This document shows positions 23,901 to 36,164 of a stretch of DNA of 64,000 nucleotides, piece after piece; position 1 is the stretch's first letter, and each line of letters starts with the position of its first letter. The position numbers and the translations under genes are program-made. The DNA is taken from NCBI RefSeq assembly GCF_963676685.1, contig NC_092347.1, positions 86,244,592 to 86,308,591 on the forward strand, in the 5' to 3' direction. This stretch comes from Mytilus edulis (lineage: Eukaryota; Mollusca; Bivalvia; Mytilida; Mytilidae). The notes below the pieces were generated by a model that was not told where the DNA came from, ran no database searches, and saw only the letters and a program-made list of their open reading frames with translations.

Positions 23901-24074
23901 ATCGAATGTCGTCCAGACAACCCAAATCGTCCTGCAAACTGTCCTGATGGACCACAGCAACCAGACACAAATAATAACAATGATCAAAGTGGTGATGGGA
24001 ATTCAGGATGCCGTTTAGGTGTTAATTTGATGATTGTTATATTCATTGTTTTGATAACTTTTCAAGCCTTCTGA
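20980..24074 (+). CDS. YHYH-domain secreted or surface protein, gene 2 (3 coding exons, 317 aa)
   Basis: Coding exons are 20980-21122, 21940-22490 and 23815-24074, giving 318 codons including the stop. Donors read GTAAGT and GTTAGT; acceptors are TTTTAG and TTGCAG. The first two coding exons have exactly the same lengths (143 and 551 nt) as in gene 1. Signal peptide MWLHIWLVLSIASLHTES. The domain exon keeps SYHYHK, FPIYGP and FLGCYHG. The last exon has a shorter glycine run (10), a Pro-rich part, and a hydrophobic tail (LMIVIFIVLITFQAF) fitting a GPI signal or membrane anchor. Differences from gene 1 are concentrated in the last exon. Pre-ATG TTTTAG suggests an upstream noncoding exon. It is a tandem paralogue in the same orientation, about 15.6 kb away. 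Confidence 0.85.
21440..21730. repeat. Dispersed repeat in intron 1 of YHYH gene 2
   Basis: Begins AAGAAGATGTGGTGTGAGAG, the reverse of the TACCACATCT tail seen in other copies, and continues with repeat-like sequence (ACCACATTAATAAACGAAAA). No gene. Confidence 0.5.
23320..23550 (+). repeat. Dispersed repeat in intron 2 of YHYH gene 2
   Basis: Runs from ATGCCCTGTACCAAGTCCGG to CAGCGGTATACTACTGTTGC. I recognise it as a common mussel interspersed sequence; its end matches, in reverse, fragments near 5,740 and 21,290. The overlapping 108-codon frame is a chance frame in the repeat. Confidence 0.55.
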
Positions 24075-24379
24075 TATAGTAAATATATCAGAGTATACAG
24101 TACTCGATCAAATACGGTACTGAAACAGATTTTGAATTAGAACAGAACACGAACGTCTATGCTATTAACCTTTTTGTACTCATAGATCAGTTCATGCTAA
24201 TATTGTTCTACATTTGTCCAAAAAGAAATATTCTAACTGAATTGCTAATTCGTGAAAATTATTTTTTTAGTATAGAGGAAGACATAGTTGCTAACAAATT
24301 TAATCTACGGACATGTTACGTGTGTCCTATTGTCGGCGTTTATTAGTCTTTAAATTTGGCTGCTCATCTCTATGGGCCA

Positions 24380-25000
24380 GATATAGAAAATATTCAGTTT
24401 TCTAATGGAACACACAAGAGGCTCTAAAGAGCCTGTGTCACTCATCTGCATCATCATCTATAGTCATGTTTGGTAGAAATCCCAATGAAATGGCAATAAA
24501 GAGTTAACTGACCATTTTTGTTGTGCTGATTTATAAGAAGATCTTGTCTTGCTAATCATTTTTGCTATATAAAGTTTCTATCTATCTTTTGTAGTTTTGA
24601 AGAAAAAAGAATGAAATTGTTTTAACATTTTACCCTAAAGGGCTATTACACGTTTGTAAGAAGTCGTTTGACAGTTTTTACGTATACTCACACACAATAG
24701 ATCTCAACATTATATTCTATTGTTATCCATACCGGCCATCTTGGTTGACAGGACGGGTCTTCGGACACATTCTATTAAAACTAAGTATCTCAAGTATGAT
24801 TGTTGCCAAGTTTGATTAAACCTGACTCTGTTGTTTCAGTGGAGAATTTTTTTTGAAAGTAAGCTGACGACGCAATATTCTTGTGATCCCTTATTTTCTT
24901 CAAAATATGTCAAACTCGAAAATTCATCTTGCGTAGAACATATTGTATATAATGCCCTTTGCTGAAGAAAAATTTGGCTTGAAGAATTTTTCAGCAACCA
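24380..25000. repeat. Decayed dispersed repeat, no gene
   Basis: Contains GAGGCTCTAAAGAGCCTGTG near the start and CGGCCATCTTGGTTGACAGG near 24,735, both typical of a mollusc repeat by memory. No coding sequence is seen between 24,075 and 25,704. Confidence 0.4.
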
Positions 25001-25704
25001 CATTTGTTAAACGACGCTTATTCTATAAGTAAGAGTGTCTTCATATTATGCGTTAAACTGTTTAAATGATATTTGTCACTACGACTGTTGATAAAACTAT
25101 CATCTTTTTTATGTAAATAATAAATAGTTCAACTCGAGCTCGTTCCTAGTCTGTGGATGTTTTACTTTTATTATTTGGACTGTTTTAAGTGTTAATAGGA
25201 GATATTTAAATGTTTCTCGTTTGTTTGGTGTAAAGTGTGGCTGCTGTAAAATAAAATACAATAAATATCCTATGTAGTTCGCATAAGAGATTGCCATTGT
25301 GTTTGAAAAAAAGAGTATCTTGTCTTAAAATCTTAATTGGCCCCAAAAACAGTAAATACCACACAGACGAAACAAAAATTTATAATTTGTGTTCTTGTAA
25401 GATGTAACATCGATCCAAACTAACTCGTCATTGGTCATTCATTACACTCATTCGCCCTTTAATTGAGATTTTCAATGCCATATCTTTTTGTTAATCAAGT
25501 GAATTTCTGAATTCAATGCTGCACACATCATGAAAAAGGCGGATTAGGATTAAAAATAAACACAGAATTAGTTATGCTTAAGATATATTGTTATTAACTA
25601 AAATTGTTAAAATCATGAATGAAATGAAAGTTTATAATTGTTCGTCATATGTTGGAATTCGGGTTAAAGGCGCCAATTGTTCTTCTTTTGGTATAGATTG
25701 ATCT

Positions 25705-27632
25705 CAGTAAGACCCTGTAAAAACAAATGACAAATCAAATTAATTTTATATTTTAAAAGATTCACTTTTATAAAAAAAAAAAAAAAAAATGTGTTCGGCA
25801 CAAAAATCAACCACATCCATAAAGTATTAGTCCAAATTATTATGACTTCTCCCAAGGGTATCTTAAAATATTTTCTGTGACGCCTTCCTCACAGAAATAA
25901 CTTCTCCCAAGGCTATCCTAAATTTTTTTCTGTGACGCCTTCCTCACAGAAAAAACTTCTCACAAGACTATCTTAAATTATTTTCTGTGACGCCTTCCTC
26001 ACAGAAAAAAACTTAAAATAGACTTGCAAGTCGTCATTATCATAATATACTGTATATATAACTATAGAACCATTCTAAACTAGTAAGAGTTAGAAGTAGG
26101 AATATTCATATTTTACGATTACACGCTTGCTTGTATTTCCGGTAAATCGTAAGAATTTCACTTTTTTCGTTATTGTGTTTTCTGTCTCTGTTTGACAAGT
26201 TAATGTAAGTTTTGTTTTGTTAAAATTGCATTACATATCAATGTATACTGACTGTGCTTATATGATTTTGTCGAACCTTAAACGATAATTTAAACAGTAT
26301 CATGAAAAATCAGTTATGTTTTAAAATAACTTATTTTTTTAAATGCTGTTTATGCTCATTGTTGAAGGCCGTATGGTGACCTATAATTGTTAATTTCTAT
26401 GTCATGTTGGTCTCTTGTGCAGAGTAGTCTCATTTGCAACTATACCACATCTTGTTATTTTGATATCATTATTAATCACACAGAGAATACGCCTAATATG
26501 TTGTTATTAGTTTTACTTACTCTTTTTTCCATATTTACCATATTGACCATGACCTCTGGATCCGCCTGGCCAATATCCGCTTCTTTGACTGTATCCACCA
26601 TATCCACTAGATCCACCTGGGTAATATCCACCGCTACCATAAGCTTGTTGACCGTAACCTCTGTATCCACTGCCCATTCCATAACTACTATATGGATCGT
26701 ACATACCACCGCCCATCCCACCGCCATACATTCCACCGCCGTACATTCCACCACCCATTCCGCCGCCGTACATTCCACCACCCATTCCGCCGCCGTACAT
26801 TCCACCGCCCATTCCACCACCAGTTATTCCACTGCCATATATTCCGCGACCACCATAAATTCCGCCACCACCATAGATTCCTCTTCCACCATAAATTCCT
26901 CGTCCACCATAGATACCTCCACCATAAATGCCACCCCCGCTAATTCGTCCTACACCTCCTATACCTCCTATTCCAATCATCCCTCCTCTCCAACCTCCTC
27001 CTCTAGATCCTAAAACGGCAATATTGAAAATTTGGTCTCTTCCTCATGGGTACGCATGTTTATATTTGAAAAGTTAATATTACAAAATTTCAGTGGTATA
27101 AAAATATCACTTTTTAAAAATCTGTCAACTAAAAACAGATTTTTTTTAACATAAAACTGAAAAATAATTGAGGAAAGAGGTGTTGACGAATAAAAAATTT
27201 AAGATCGAACATACATTAGTATTAGAAGGGAGAGAACTGCATGTGTTGAATTTGAAAAAAAAAACAGTAAATCCAGCAGCATTTTCTTCGACCATTTAGT
27301 TTGGCTAAACCAGTAAAGTGACTTGTATCGTTAAAGTAACAATATTTGACTGGCCCCAAGTTGTTCCATTGATTACCACAATGGCTAAAGACACTCCATA
27401 GAAACTATAACAGTATTTGACTTACCACAGGTCATTCCATTGATTAGCACAGTGGCTAGAAAAAGAATAAGGAGAAACAATAACAGTATTTGACTTACCC
27501 CAGGTCATTCCATTGATTAGCACAGTGGCTAGAGAAAGAATAAGGAGAAACAATAACAGTATTGGACTCACCCCAGGGTGTCCCATTGATTAACACAATG
27601 GCTAGAGACAGAATAAGCAGAATACACTTCAT
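25705..27632 (-). CDS. Shematrin-like Gly/Tyr-rich secreted protein, gene A (186 aa)
   Basis: Coding exons on the minus strand are 27632-27572 (signal peptide MKCILLILSLAIVLINGT), 27009-26521 (Gly-rich body) and 25715-25705 (tail). Donors are GTGAGT and GTAAGT; acceptors TTTTAG and TTACAG. Frames join exactly to 187 codons with the stop. The mature part starts GSRGGGWRGGMIGIGG, then repeats of GGGIYGG and GGGMYGG, then a Tyr/Ser/Gly-rich stretch, and a basic end reaching KKRSY when the last exon is included. Shematrins are mantle-secreted shell-matrix proteins with Gly-Tyr repeats and a basic C-terminus ending in Tyr, so the match is in layout, not proven by alignment. A byssal or other matrix glycine-rich protein remains possible. 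ATAAA-ATG follows a TTTTCAG acceptor, so the first exon is noncoding. Confidence 0.75.
25843..26013. repeat. 57-bp tandem repeat, 3 units, with internal hairpin, in the last intron of gene A
   Basis: Three units each contain TTCTGTGACGCC-TTCC-TCACAGAA, whose TTCTGTGA/TCACAGAA ends form an 8-bp inverted repeat. Genes B and C lack this array and have a different one at the matching place. Confidence 0.8.
26340..26460 (+). repeat. SINE-like dispersed repeat in the last intron of gene A
   Basis: GCTCATTGTTGAAGGCCGTA to TACCACATCT. The same element lies at 43,660-43,760 and 61,450-61,550 at the matching place in genes B and C, so it predates the duplications. Another copy lies at 6,130-6,270. Confidence 0.65.
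27345..27571 (-). pseudogene. Three partial tandem copies of the signal-peptide exon in gene A
   Basis: Upstream-facing copies of the signal exon sequence (ending near 27,345, 27,418 and 27,490 on the plus strand, spaced about 72 bp) lie between the working signal exon and the Gly-rich exon. The two nearer ones keep the frame LLILSLATVLINGMTW and a donor of GTAAGT form but have no ATG, and carry CTTTCTCTAG, an acceptor-like site. Genes B and C show only a single exon here. Confidence 0.7.
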
Positions 27633-28648
27633 TTTTATCTGAAAATAAATCCTAAATCATAATAAAAGGTCACATAGTTACTAAAACAACAAAAAAAACA
27701 TTACCCATAATAAAGAAATAATGCAATACACTATTTATTAAATGAGACTAATTCAGTTTATTTTCAATTATCAACTTCGTGTCTAAATAGAATTTGTGTG
27801 TTTTTGCTGTGCATGGTTAAAATATTTCAGTTCTTCCAACATTGGTAGTTATATCATTGCTTTTTTTTAAGTTGACAATGCGAATTTTGAAAATGTATTA
27901 TTATCTAATAGACAGTGTGTAATTTATCAAACGCCCAGTAGTTTTTATTCGAAATATCTGTCTCTGACTATTAAGAAATCGTCAGCGAAGATGATCCAAA
28001 ATACACTCTGACGCAAAAGACAATTTATAATGCCAATAAAAGCAGAAATCTCATATCAGGAGGCGATATTGAGAAACTGCCAATGTTAATGCAAATTACC
28101 AAACGAACATGTGTATACCTGTAGTTTGAAAAAATGATAGAATATAAACCCCGGCAAATGTATGCATACTTACAGTAGCATGAAACTAAAGGTAAAATTC
28201 TACACGATATAACTTCAAGTGATATCCTGGTGGTGTCATTCAGCTGGAGCGTGGTGTTTTATTTTGTGTTGCAGAATTCGTATGGGAACTTGGAGGGTCA
28301 ATAGTGGATTAATTGAAAGGGTCTATAACAAAGAGATCGATGACAATGACATAATCTTCAGTTAATACGACACAGAGACAATTGTGAGAGAATTGAAAGG
28401 ATAGGAAACTATGAATTAAAAACTCCATAACGGTTATAATCAAATTACTTCTCCTTTTGGAGTTCATGCGATTCCCTTAGTTGTTTTACCTTTATTTGTA
28501 TGTTCTGGATAGATATATGATCAAGATTTGAACATCGATAATAAACTATATATTGAATATACTCAATACTAGTATTTTGCCCCTAACATAGAATATATCA
28601 AACACAAGTACTTTACAGTCTTATATATTGAAAATATATTGTACTTAC

Positions 28649-28724
28649 ATGTACCGGCAAGCTATTGACCAATTCTGGAATGGAAGATTACTGTTTCAAA
28701 ATCGGCAAACGTAGTCTTTATATA
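28649..28724 (-). promoter_or_regulatory. Gene A promoter: TATA box and noncoding first exon
   Basis: On the minus strand TATATAAA lies at 28,724-28,717. About 70 bases downstream a donor GTAAGT starts at 28,648. The stretch from roughly 28,690 to 28,649 would be a short noncoding first exon. The same arrangement is present in gene B, with the TATA box and donor conserved. Confidence 0.6.
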
Positions 28725-30194
28725 GCATAGTAAAAATTTGGTGTTTGCTGTCAAATTTGACACAAGCCATACTCGTGTCTAATTGTTGTGTTTTTGGAAG
28801 TAAACTGTCATGTTAAGACAAGCATGTATTATGACTTTTTACAAAAACTAAGGATGCGTAGTTCAAATTATGAACAAACAAAAGATCGATAAGGTAATTT
28901 TTTTGAATGGATAACCAGTAAGATCAATTAGATGGATGACACTGCTATAAACAAGATAATTTTAACATACCAAAATTTTACAATGACTAACAGCAAACTA
29001 CCTTTCAAATTCATTATCATCAATTATAAATTAATGTGTTCGAATAATAGAACGTAAATCTTAATGAAAGCCTTAGTAAAGCGCTTCAAAATAGAAAAAG
29101 ATATCTACATTAAATTATTTTAAGTAGTAAATATGAATTATGAAAACTACTTGGTTGCTATTTAGATAGGAAAAAATGTAATTAGAACAAAAACACAAGT
29201 GTCAATAGTTTATTCTATATATAAAAAAAATCAAATAAAAACTATAGTGCACTATAAATTAAATTTTAATGTAGTTTAATTCTAACAAAGTGAGTAATAA
29301 TGAAATGAGAAATTACTAACAATAAAAATGGCTTTAGACTTCATAAATCTAATAGTATTCATTTTATATAAATTTTGAGATATTTTACCAGCTTTTAAAA
29401 TAATTCCATGTAACCACCCTTACGAGACACACTTTTAAAACCCGGTTTAGTCTTTATAATCCTCATGATATAATAATACGTACACGTTTTAAAGAAGAGG
29501 AGAACAAGCACACATAGCTTTATTTTTATATTTTAGGAGGGTGGGTGAACAAAACATTTTCAACTGTTACAAGGATCGCTTTTGTATTTCGCGCTGAAAA
29601 ATAATAATTTCTACTTTTTAAACAAACTTTCCTACAGAACGTTTATTTGCATCCTCACGAGTGAAAAATTCCTAGTTTTTTTGAAGATTTAACCAGGCCA
29701 GCACAATTATTTCTTATTGGTATAAGTACCAGAGTAAGCAATTTGAATACCTCTTTAATTAAATCGCAGTACTAGATGCTACTTTTTTTCCATACAACTA
29801 CTTAAAGACTTATTATTATTGTGAGCCATCCTCCTGAAAAACTAAAAAATGTGATACCCATACATATAATACTAACATTGTCATCCTATATTTGTTTACT
29901 ATCGAGTGAGCTGTTTTCAACACACTATCGGTGCCGACACAACTAATGGACATAACGTAACAGTTAAAATAGCTAGTGAATATGTATATAATAATAATGA
30001 TAATGATTTTGATCCGTTAACTGAAAAGAATAACAATGAAGAAACACAAAATAATTCCAAAGAAGAATTACACAAGATATGCGATCCATTCGAAACTCCC
30101 TTTTCGACCTTTTGAGAAATTAAGAATTTACGAAATACAAGAGGCTGTCACAACGACAGCAAACCGGATTTATTAATATTTATTTGTGTCCTGG

Positions 30195-30835
30195 CAATAT
30201 CACAAGATTACCATTACTGATGAATGGTGAAAGTGAAAATCGTCAATATCAAATTTGACCTCCATTTTGTCATCAGTATCAACATATTAAAATTTGAAAA
30301 GCTTAGATTGAATGGTTCATGAGTAAATGCAACAACGTGAATGGAAACGCCATTTTACAATCTTTCAAGAACCATAACTCCTGAACGGTAAAAGTCAAAA
30401 TCGTCATTATTGAACTTGACCTCTATTTTGCCATCAGTAACAACATATACAAATTTCAAAAGCGTTGGTTGAATGGTTCATGAGAAAATGCTCGGACACG
30501 ACTGGAAACACCATTTTTCAATCTTTCAAGAACCATAACTCCTGAACGGTAAAAGTCAAAATCGTCTTTATTGAACTTGACCTCTACTTTGTCATCAGTA
30601 ACAACATATTAAAATTTGGGAAGCTTTGGTAGAACAGTTCATGCGTAAATTCACGGACACGACTGGAAACTCTATTTTTCAATCTTTCAAGAACCATTAC
30701 TTCTGAACGGTAAAAGTCAAAATCGTCATTATTAAACTTGACCTCCATTTTGTTGTCAGTAACAACATATTAAAATTTTAAAAGCTTTAGTTGAACGGTT
30801 CATGAGTTAATGCACGGACAACATTTGATTGCCGC
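30195..30835. repeat. 161-bp satellite, about 4 units (unit 1)
   Basis: CTGAACGGTAAAAGTCAAAA recurs at 30,381, 30,542 and 30,703, a period of 161 bp, with a more diverged first unit. The length matches the BIV160 class of bivalve satellites; sequence relationship was not checked. The region 28,920-30,195 before it holds no gene; a 69-codon frame at 29,906-30,115 has no recognised motif. Confidence 0.8.
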
Positions 30836-31357
30836 CCGTTTAGAAGCGATCGATGGGAAGTGTAAAGAGTTGTCTATGGTGTTGAAAAAATAGTTTTCTG
30901 ATGTTGTTAAAGATTCAAAATCATTAAGACCTAACACATGAAAATGAAACAGAACAGCTTGGAACGGAAGCAAAAATGGAAAGCGTGAGCATGGTGACTA
31001 CTGAATAACGACATTATTCAACGTATATAGAGGAAACGGATAATGGTAGTGAAATCACAATCAACCGTTTCAATCAAACACTAAGAACCAGCAACGTACT
31101 GTCAAACAGTAATGAATGACCAAATACCAAAAGGCAACAAAGGACAGCCAATTGAAACATTAGTTAAAAAAATTAAAAAAAAGAAGCATTAGTTTCAAAT
31201 AGCGATAACTTCGCATTAAGTGGAGTAGTTCGAAAAAAGGACAAAATGAATAATACATTATTTTGTTCAAGCCGACAAACCATATGGACTTGTAAATGGA
31301 TCTGTGAAATCGTATGCAGAAAATATAGGTGTGAAAATAACTTTTCAGAACTACTAA

Positions 31358-32679
31358 CAGGGGTGTAGCTACCCGGAGGCACGACAGCACGTGCATCCAC
31401 GTCGTTTTCACAAAAAAAAAAAAAAAAAAAAAAAAAGCAGAAGAGAGAGAGATGAGTTGGTCAATCGGAATCGGAGACTGTTGGTGTCTTTTCCGTCTAT
31501 CCCGGATATTAGTTTGACAACCTAGTTACAAGTGTTGATGAAGCTGTTCATTCAGAAAAAGATCGTAGCTCCGAAGTTGCGTCACGTGCACATTGATTCG
31601 GCATGCAAAAAAAGAAATGGCAAAATAAAAATTTATAAATTGAATGTTTAAGGAAACACCTATGTTGTCACTTTTTTTAATTGATGAAATTTCATTAGAT
31701 AACGACATTTGGTTTCAAAATATTTTTTTTTTTTTGCGGAGATTATGACAAAATCGGAAGGTTACTTGTATCTTTTACAAGATTTTTACTTTTGAATTTG
31801 TAATACTAAGTCTATTCTAAGATATGTAGTTTTGGAGCACATTTTACAGTGTACAGTTCATCAGTTTGGAATGAGATGTACCAATCGGCATTAGAATTAT
31901 CAGATCCCTTCGATATCGTTGAAAATATGCCGAGGCGATGTGGTTCAGTGACAGACTACCGGAGCCAATCACACTGCAACCACGCCAAAACAGTATTGGA
32001 AAGCCTCATTATTTTTTGTGTTCATAGACCATATGATAAGGCAACTGGAGAGTGGAGTCGCGTCAAATTATCAGAAAATCGCTTCTTTGTGCTGTATCTC
32101 ACGGCTTCATCGTGTTGTAGGAAATATCACAAACGAACAAATCTCAATATTGTCTGAAACATACGAAACTGACCTAGCATGTAATTTTGACGAATTTAAT
32201 TGGGAGGTCGCTCGATGCCGAACACGTACGCTGGTTTATAACATCTCGCGAGTGCTAGGTACCATGCCATGATGGTCCTGAGATCTATCAGTCACGGTAC
32301 TACGTATGTAATTGAAAACAAATGTACGATCAACAATGAACAACGAAAGTTACATAGCCTTACCATGATTACTGCATGTTCATCGGGATTTCAGTGTGAA
32401 TGTTGACAAAGTAATAGAGAAGTTTGTTTCTGCCCAGACCCGAAGAGCAGATTTTGGACAATTTTGAGTAAATTCTGTATCACAAATATTTGTTGTTTAT
32501 GTATTACTATATTCAGAAGATTTATTAATAGTTTTACATTCATAAATTTTTATTTATACATATAGCTCCTCTTTTAACCGTCCTATGACCGAAAACCGAG
32601 AAAAAAAATTCTGCATAATAGGGTCCCAAATTTTTTTCGATAGTTGCTTCCACATCGTTTCTTTCTAGCTACGCCCCTG
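31358..32679 (+). mobile_element. hAT-type DNA transposon remnant (unit 1)
   Basis: The ends are inverted: CAGGGGTGTAGCTA at the left and TAGCTACGCCCCTG at the right. Inside, 31,849-32,157 and 32,018-32,272 encode, in two frames, pieces that resemble the hAT-related transposase family of the DUF4371 / MYM-type zinc finger group (WNEMYQSALELSDPF; FIDHMIRQLES; NFDEFNWEVAR). The frame change and short length show that it is dead. The 8 bases on each side match only partly, so the target-site duplication has decayed. A homopolymer A run sits at about 31,414. Confidence 0.7.
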
Positions 32680-33059
32680 ACTAAAGAAGCGTGAAGCAAA
32701 ACAATATTCTACATATGTAATGCGTGTTAACATTAATATTGCTGAGAGTGACTTTGAGTCGAACGAAAACTTATGGCCAGATGGTGTATACTGGCGATAA
32801 TACATATCCTACAGTAGTACAGTGTTTGTCGCACTTGCAAACTTTACTTAAAGCAATCAGAAAAACGTTTTTATAGTAGCTCTTGTAAGAATAGTTGAAG
32901 TGGCTCGAATGGGACAGCAATAGTGAACAGAAAAATCATCCGGTTTTAAAATTAAGACTGTAGAAATTCAAAATGACTGAATATGTGGTGTGATATTGTC
33001 AATTAATGGTTTTAAAGATATATGTGTAATTCGTACTCTTTTTTCGTCTACTAATTATA

Positions 33060-35930
33060 CTCAAGATGTATATTTAGATATTTAGATGTGTTCTCGTGTT
33101 ATTATGATAGAATGCGCGAAGACTATATTATACTTATAGGTGATGATTTTAATGTTGATATATCTTGTGAAAATGTTAGCACAAAAAGTAATGCTTTGAA
33201 CTGTTTTTTAGAAAGTCGTAATATTAAAGTTGCCCACTTGTTGAATGACTTAACATAACCGAATTATACTTTCATAAACAAAACTTACAGTAAAAAATCG
33301 TTCATAGACTATATATGTATACAAGAAATTTTAGAATATAATATTTTAAATTAAGGGGCAAGAGATGACAGTCCATATGATTTTTCTGATCATTACCCTA
33401 TATGTATGTCTATGAACAGTGATCTGCTCTGTGGTTCGTCAGGTAGCTTCAACTTAGGCCGTCATATTTAAAATGGACGAAAGCGAATGAACTTGAAATA
33501 AAGATGTATCAAACAGAAATTGGTAAAGTTTTTAGCATTAGCAAACCTAAAATCGATAGTTGTAGCATAAGAGATCCGGAACATTATAATGTACTACATA
33601 TGTCGGCGAATGCGTATATTCCGTATGGAAAGTTTCGTCACTACCTTAAACCATATTGAAAATCCAATGACTTATATACAGTTCATTACGAACAACGGGA
33701 AGCACGTCGTGAATGGAAAAATAATAACAAGCCTCGTAACAAATCTAACCGCATTTACAAAGGAAAAGATAACAAATAAATATTTAGGAAAGGTAATTGC
33801 CAGGCCAAGAAATTATGGCTAGAAGAAAAGTACGGGGACATTAAAAATGCGGCGAGGTTGACAAAGGGAATTTTTCAGAACACCCCGTATAATGAGGAAA
33901 CAGGGACCATCACCAGATAAACTTGTTCATGGCGATACCGTAGCAAAAACACCTGGAGATATTATTATGCTGTTATGGGGAAATATTTTGAAAAATTTAT
34001 GCTCTTTAAAAGAAAGGATTGGCTTTGATTTCACGGGAAAATTTCAAAAAGGTCAATGATCTTTTCAACCATAAATACAAAAGGGTTATATTAAACTCTC
34101 GATAACCGTAGATGAAATCAAGGATCGGGTACGAACATAGGAGCCTTTTTGATAAAATAATTTTGAATCGTTTCATAAACTCCTTGTTAATATTAAATGG
34201 AATGCCGGATCCCCTTCAGTTTTGATTTGTAAAGGAACATAGTGCGATACCGGCTATATATACCCCCAAAGAAGCAATTCATTATTATCTAGAACGTAAT
34301 TCGATTGTTCATGCTTTTTTTCTTGACAAAGGAAAGATTTTTGACCGTGTGGGTCAAGATAGCCTATTATACAAACTGAACCAAATAGGAATACAAGGTA
34401 AATTGTAGAATCTGATATAAATGTCGTTTACAACTGCAACAGCACAATGTGTAGCATAGTGGATTAACAAGTCATGTGTTTCGGATTGATCAAAGAGTAG
34501 GTCAAGGCCGTGTGTTGTCTGCTTGGTTATTTTCTGTTTGTATTTATGACTTTATTTGTGAACTCATGTCGACAAATTGTGAATTACTAGTAATTGGTCC
34601 GATCAGCATACCAACAATTTTGTTAGCCGATGACACAACTTTTAATGGTGCTCATACATTATCAAACGTTGTTAACAACTATACGTTCAAATGACTTGTA
34701 AAATATAATGCATCGAAAAGCAGCGTTTTGACTTTTACACCACCAAGAAAGACTCGCAACAACAATGACTCTGCATCATGTCTTAACCTAGGTAATATTG
34801 TATTCGATAGAAAACGCACATGTACTTATGCTGGAGGATTAATATTATTATTATATTGATATTTTGGGAGGCGACTTCCCTGATATGGAACTTGCGCCCT
34901 ATTTACACCTATCGTGATTGTTTTTTGGAAGAACAAAAAAATCAAAAAAATCTTAGTGTTTCGTGTTTTGTTTACTACACGTGAGTTCTTAAGTTGTGAG
35001 GGTTTTTTTTCCAAAGTCTTTAATGTGTTGTGGTTTTACTTTTGTAAAAAAAGTGTTTATTTTGTCGTTCTTGCTTTTGTTTCGTTGCATTGCTAATTAC
35101 ATAGATGTATAAGGTAGTAGTAGCTAATAAATAGACACAAGTGTATGAATGAATCTTAATGTCCATCGCTGAAGATAGAGATTAGATACTGCTTCCCGAT
35201 AGCCCGGTGTCAATTATTTAATGAAAAATTGCCAAAAGTTATGTATGCGCCAGAAAAAAAGACTGTCGCATACTTCTGTAACCTACATTGGGATTATTAA
35301 AAGAAACAAAATATTATATATTATTATGATGGAGGACAGAAAATTCACTCACTTTATACTGTTGTTGTTAATCGATGGGGATGAGTGCTTTAATAAATAA
35401 CATGATACGGAAAAAATTATCCTAACAACTGCACTTTCTGGATGTGAAACTTGGGGTCAGCTACCCTAGTGAAATTGAAATGTTGGAAAGAGCTCAAAGA
35501 TATTTCGTTCAATTTATACAAATGATGGATAATCGTTATCAAAAGTACCAGGATTATAACCTGATAAACGCAGTCTGACTGACTCTTGCGTTAGTAAAGT
35601 TGGTCTGTGGTAAGAAAGACATATTGATAAAATGAAAATTTTGTATGTTCGAAGGTTGTGTTGTGCAAAATCAACAACAATACATAGACGGATTTCAATT
35701 TTCGTATGGGCCAAATATAAACCGGTAAGTCCAGTCAAATATCATTGACTTTTGATGAAATACGATTTTTTTTTAACTATGTGGCTGAAAATTTCTTTCC
35801 AGACAAACTTCTGTGGAGCAAAATCGTTAAACAGACTTTAGACATAAACGACGAAAACAAATGGAAACACTTAGTTGAACGGCGACAAGAACTTAAGCGG
35901 CACTATAAAAAAAACATACATGTTTGACGG
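33060..35930 (+). pseudogene. Decayed LINE (non-LTR retrotransposon) (unit 1)
   Basis: Short pieces in different frames keep the order of a LINE second open reading frame. An endonuclease-like piece lies near 33,120-33,330 (YIILIGDDFNVDI). Reverse transcriptase pieces lie near 34,300-34,690 (VGQGRVLSAWLFSVCIYDF, then ILLADDTTF with the A-D-D core). A C-terminal piece lies near 35,480-35,540 (EMLERAQRYFVQFIQ). Many stops and frameshifts interrupt it. The clade cannot be fixed by eye. Confidence 0.75.
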
Positions 35931-36164
35931 AGCATCTTTTGTTACGACTAGCGGTAACTTATCCATCTTTAAATTCAAAATTTATGACGCTTGAGAAATA
36001 TGGAGCCATAGCTATGACAACAGGCAAATGCTTTCTGTGAAACTTGTATGATACGGATATACTTATGCATTATATAGTATGCTGTACATCTGTTATTTTA
36101 CAAATTCGGACAGAAATGTTCTACAAAAAAGTTGATATTCTTGACGTAGACGATTCCGTTCGTT

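Noticed and set aside
29906-30115. A small conserved gene, because an identical frame occurs at 47,660
   Set aside because: The identity follows from the 17.75-kb duplication and is not evidence of coding constraint.
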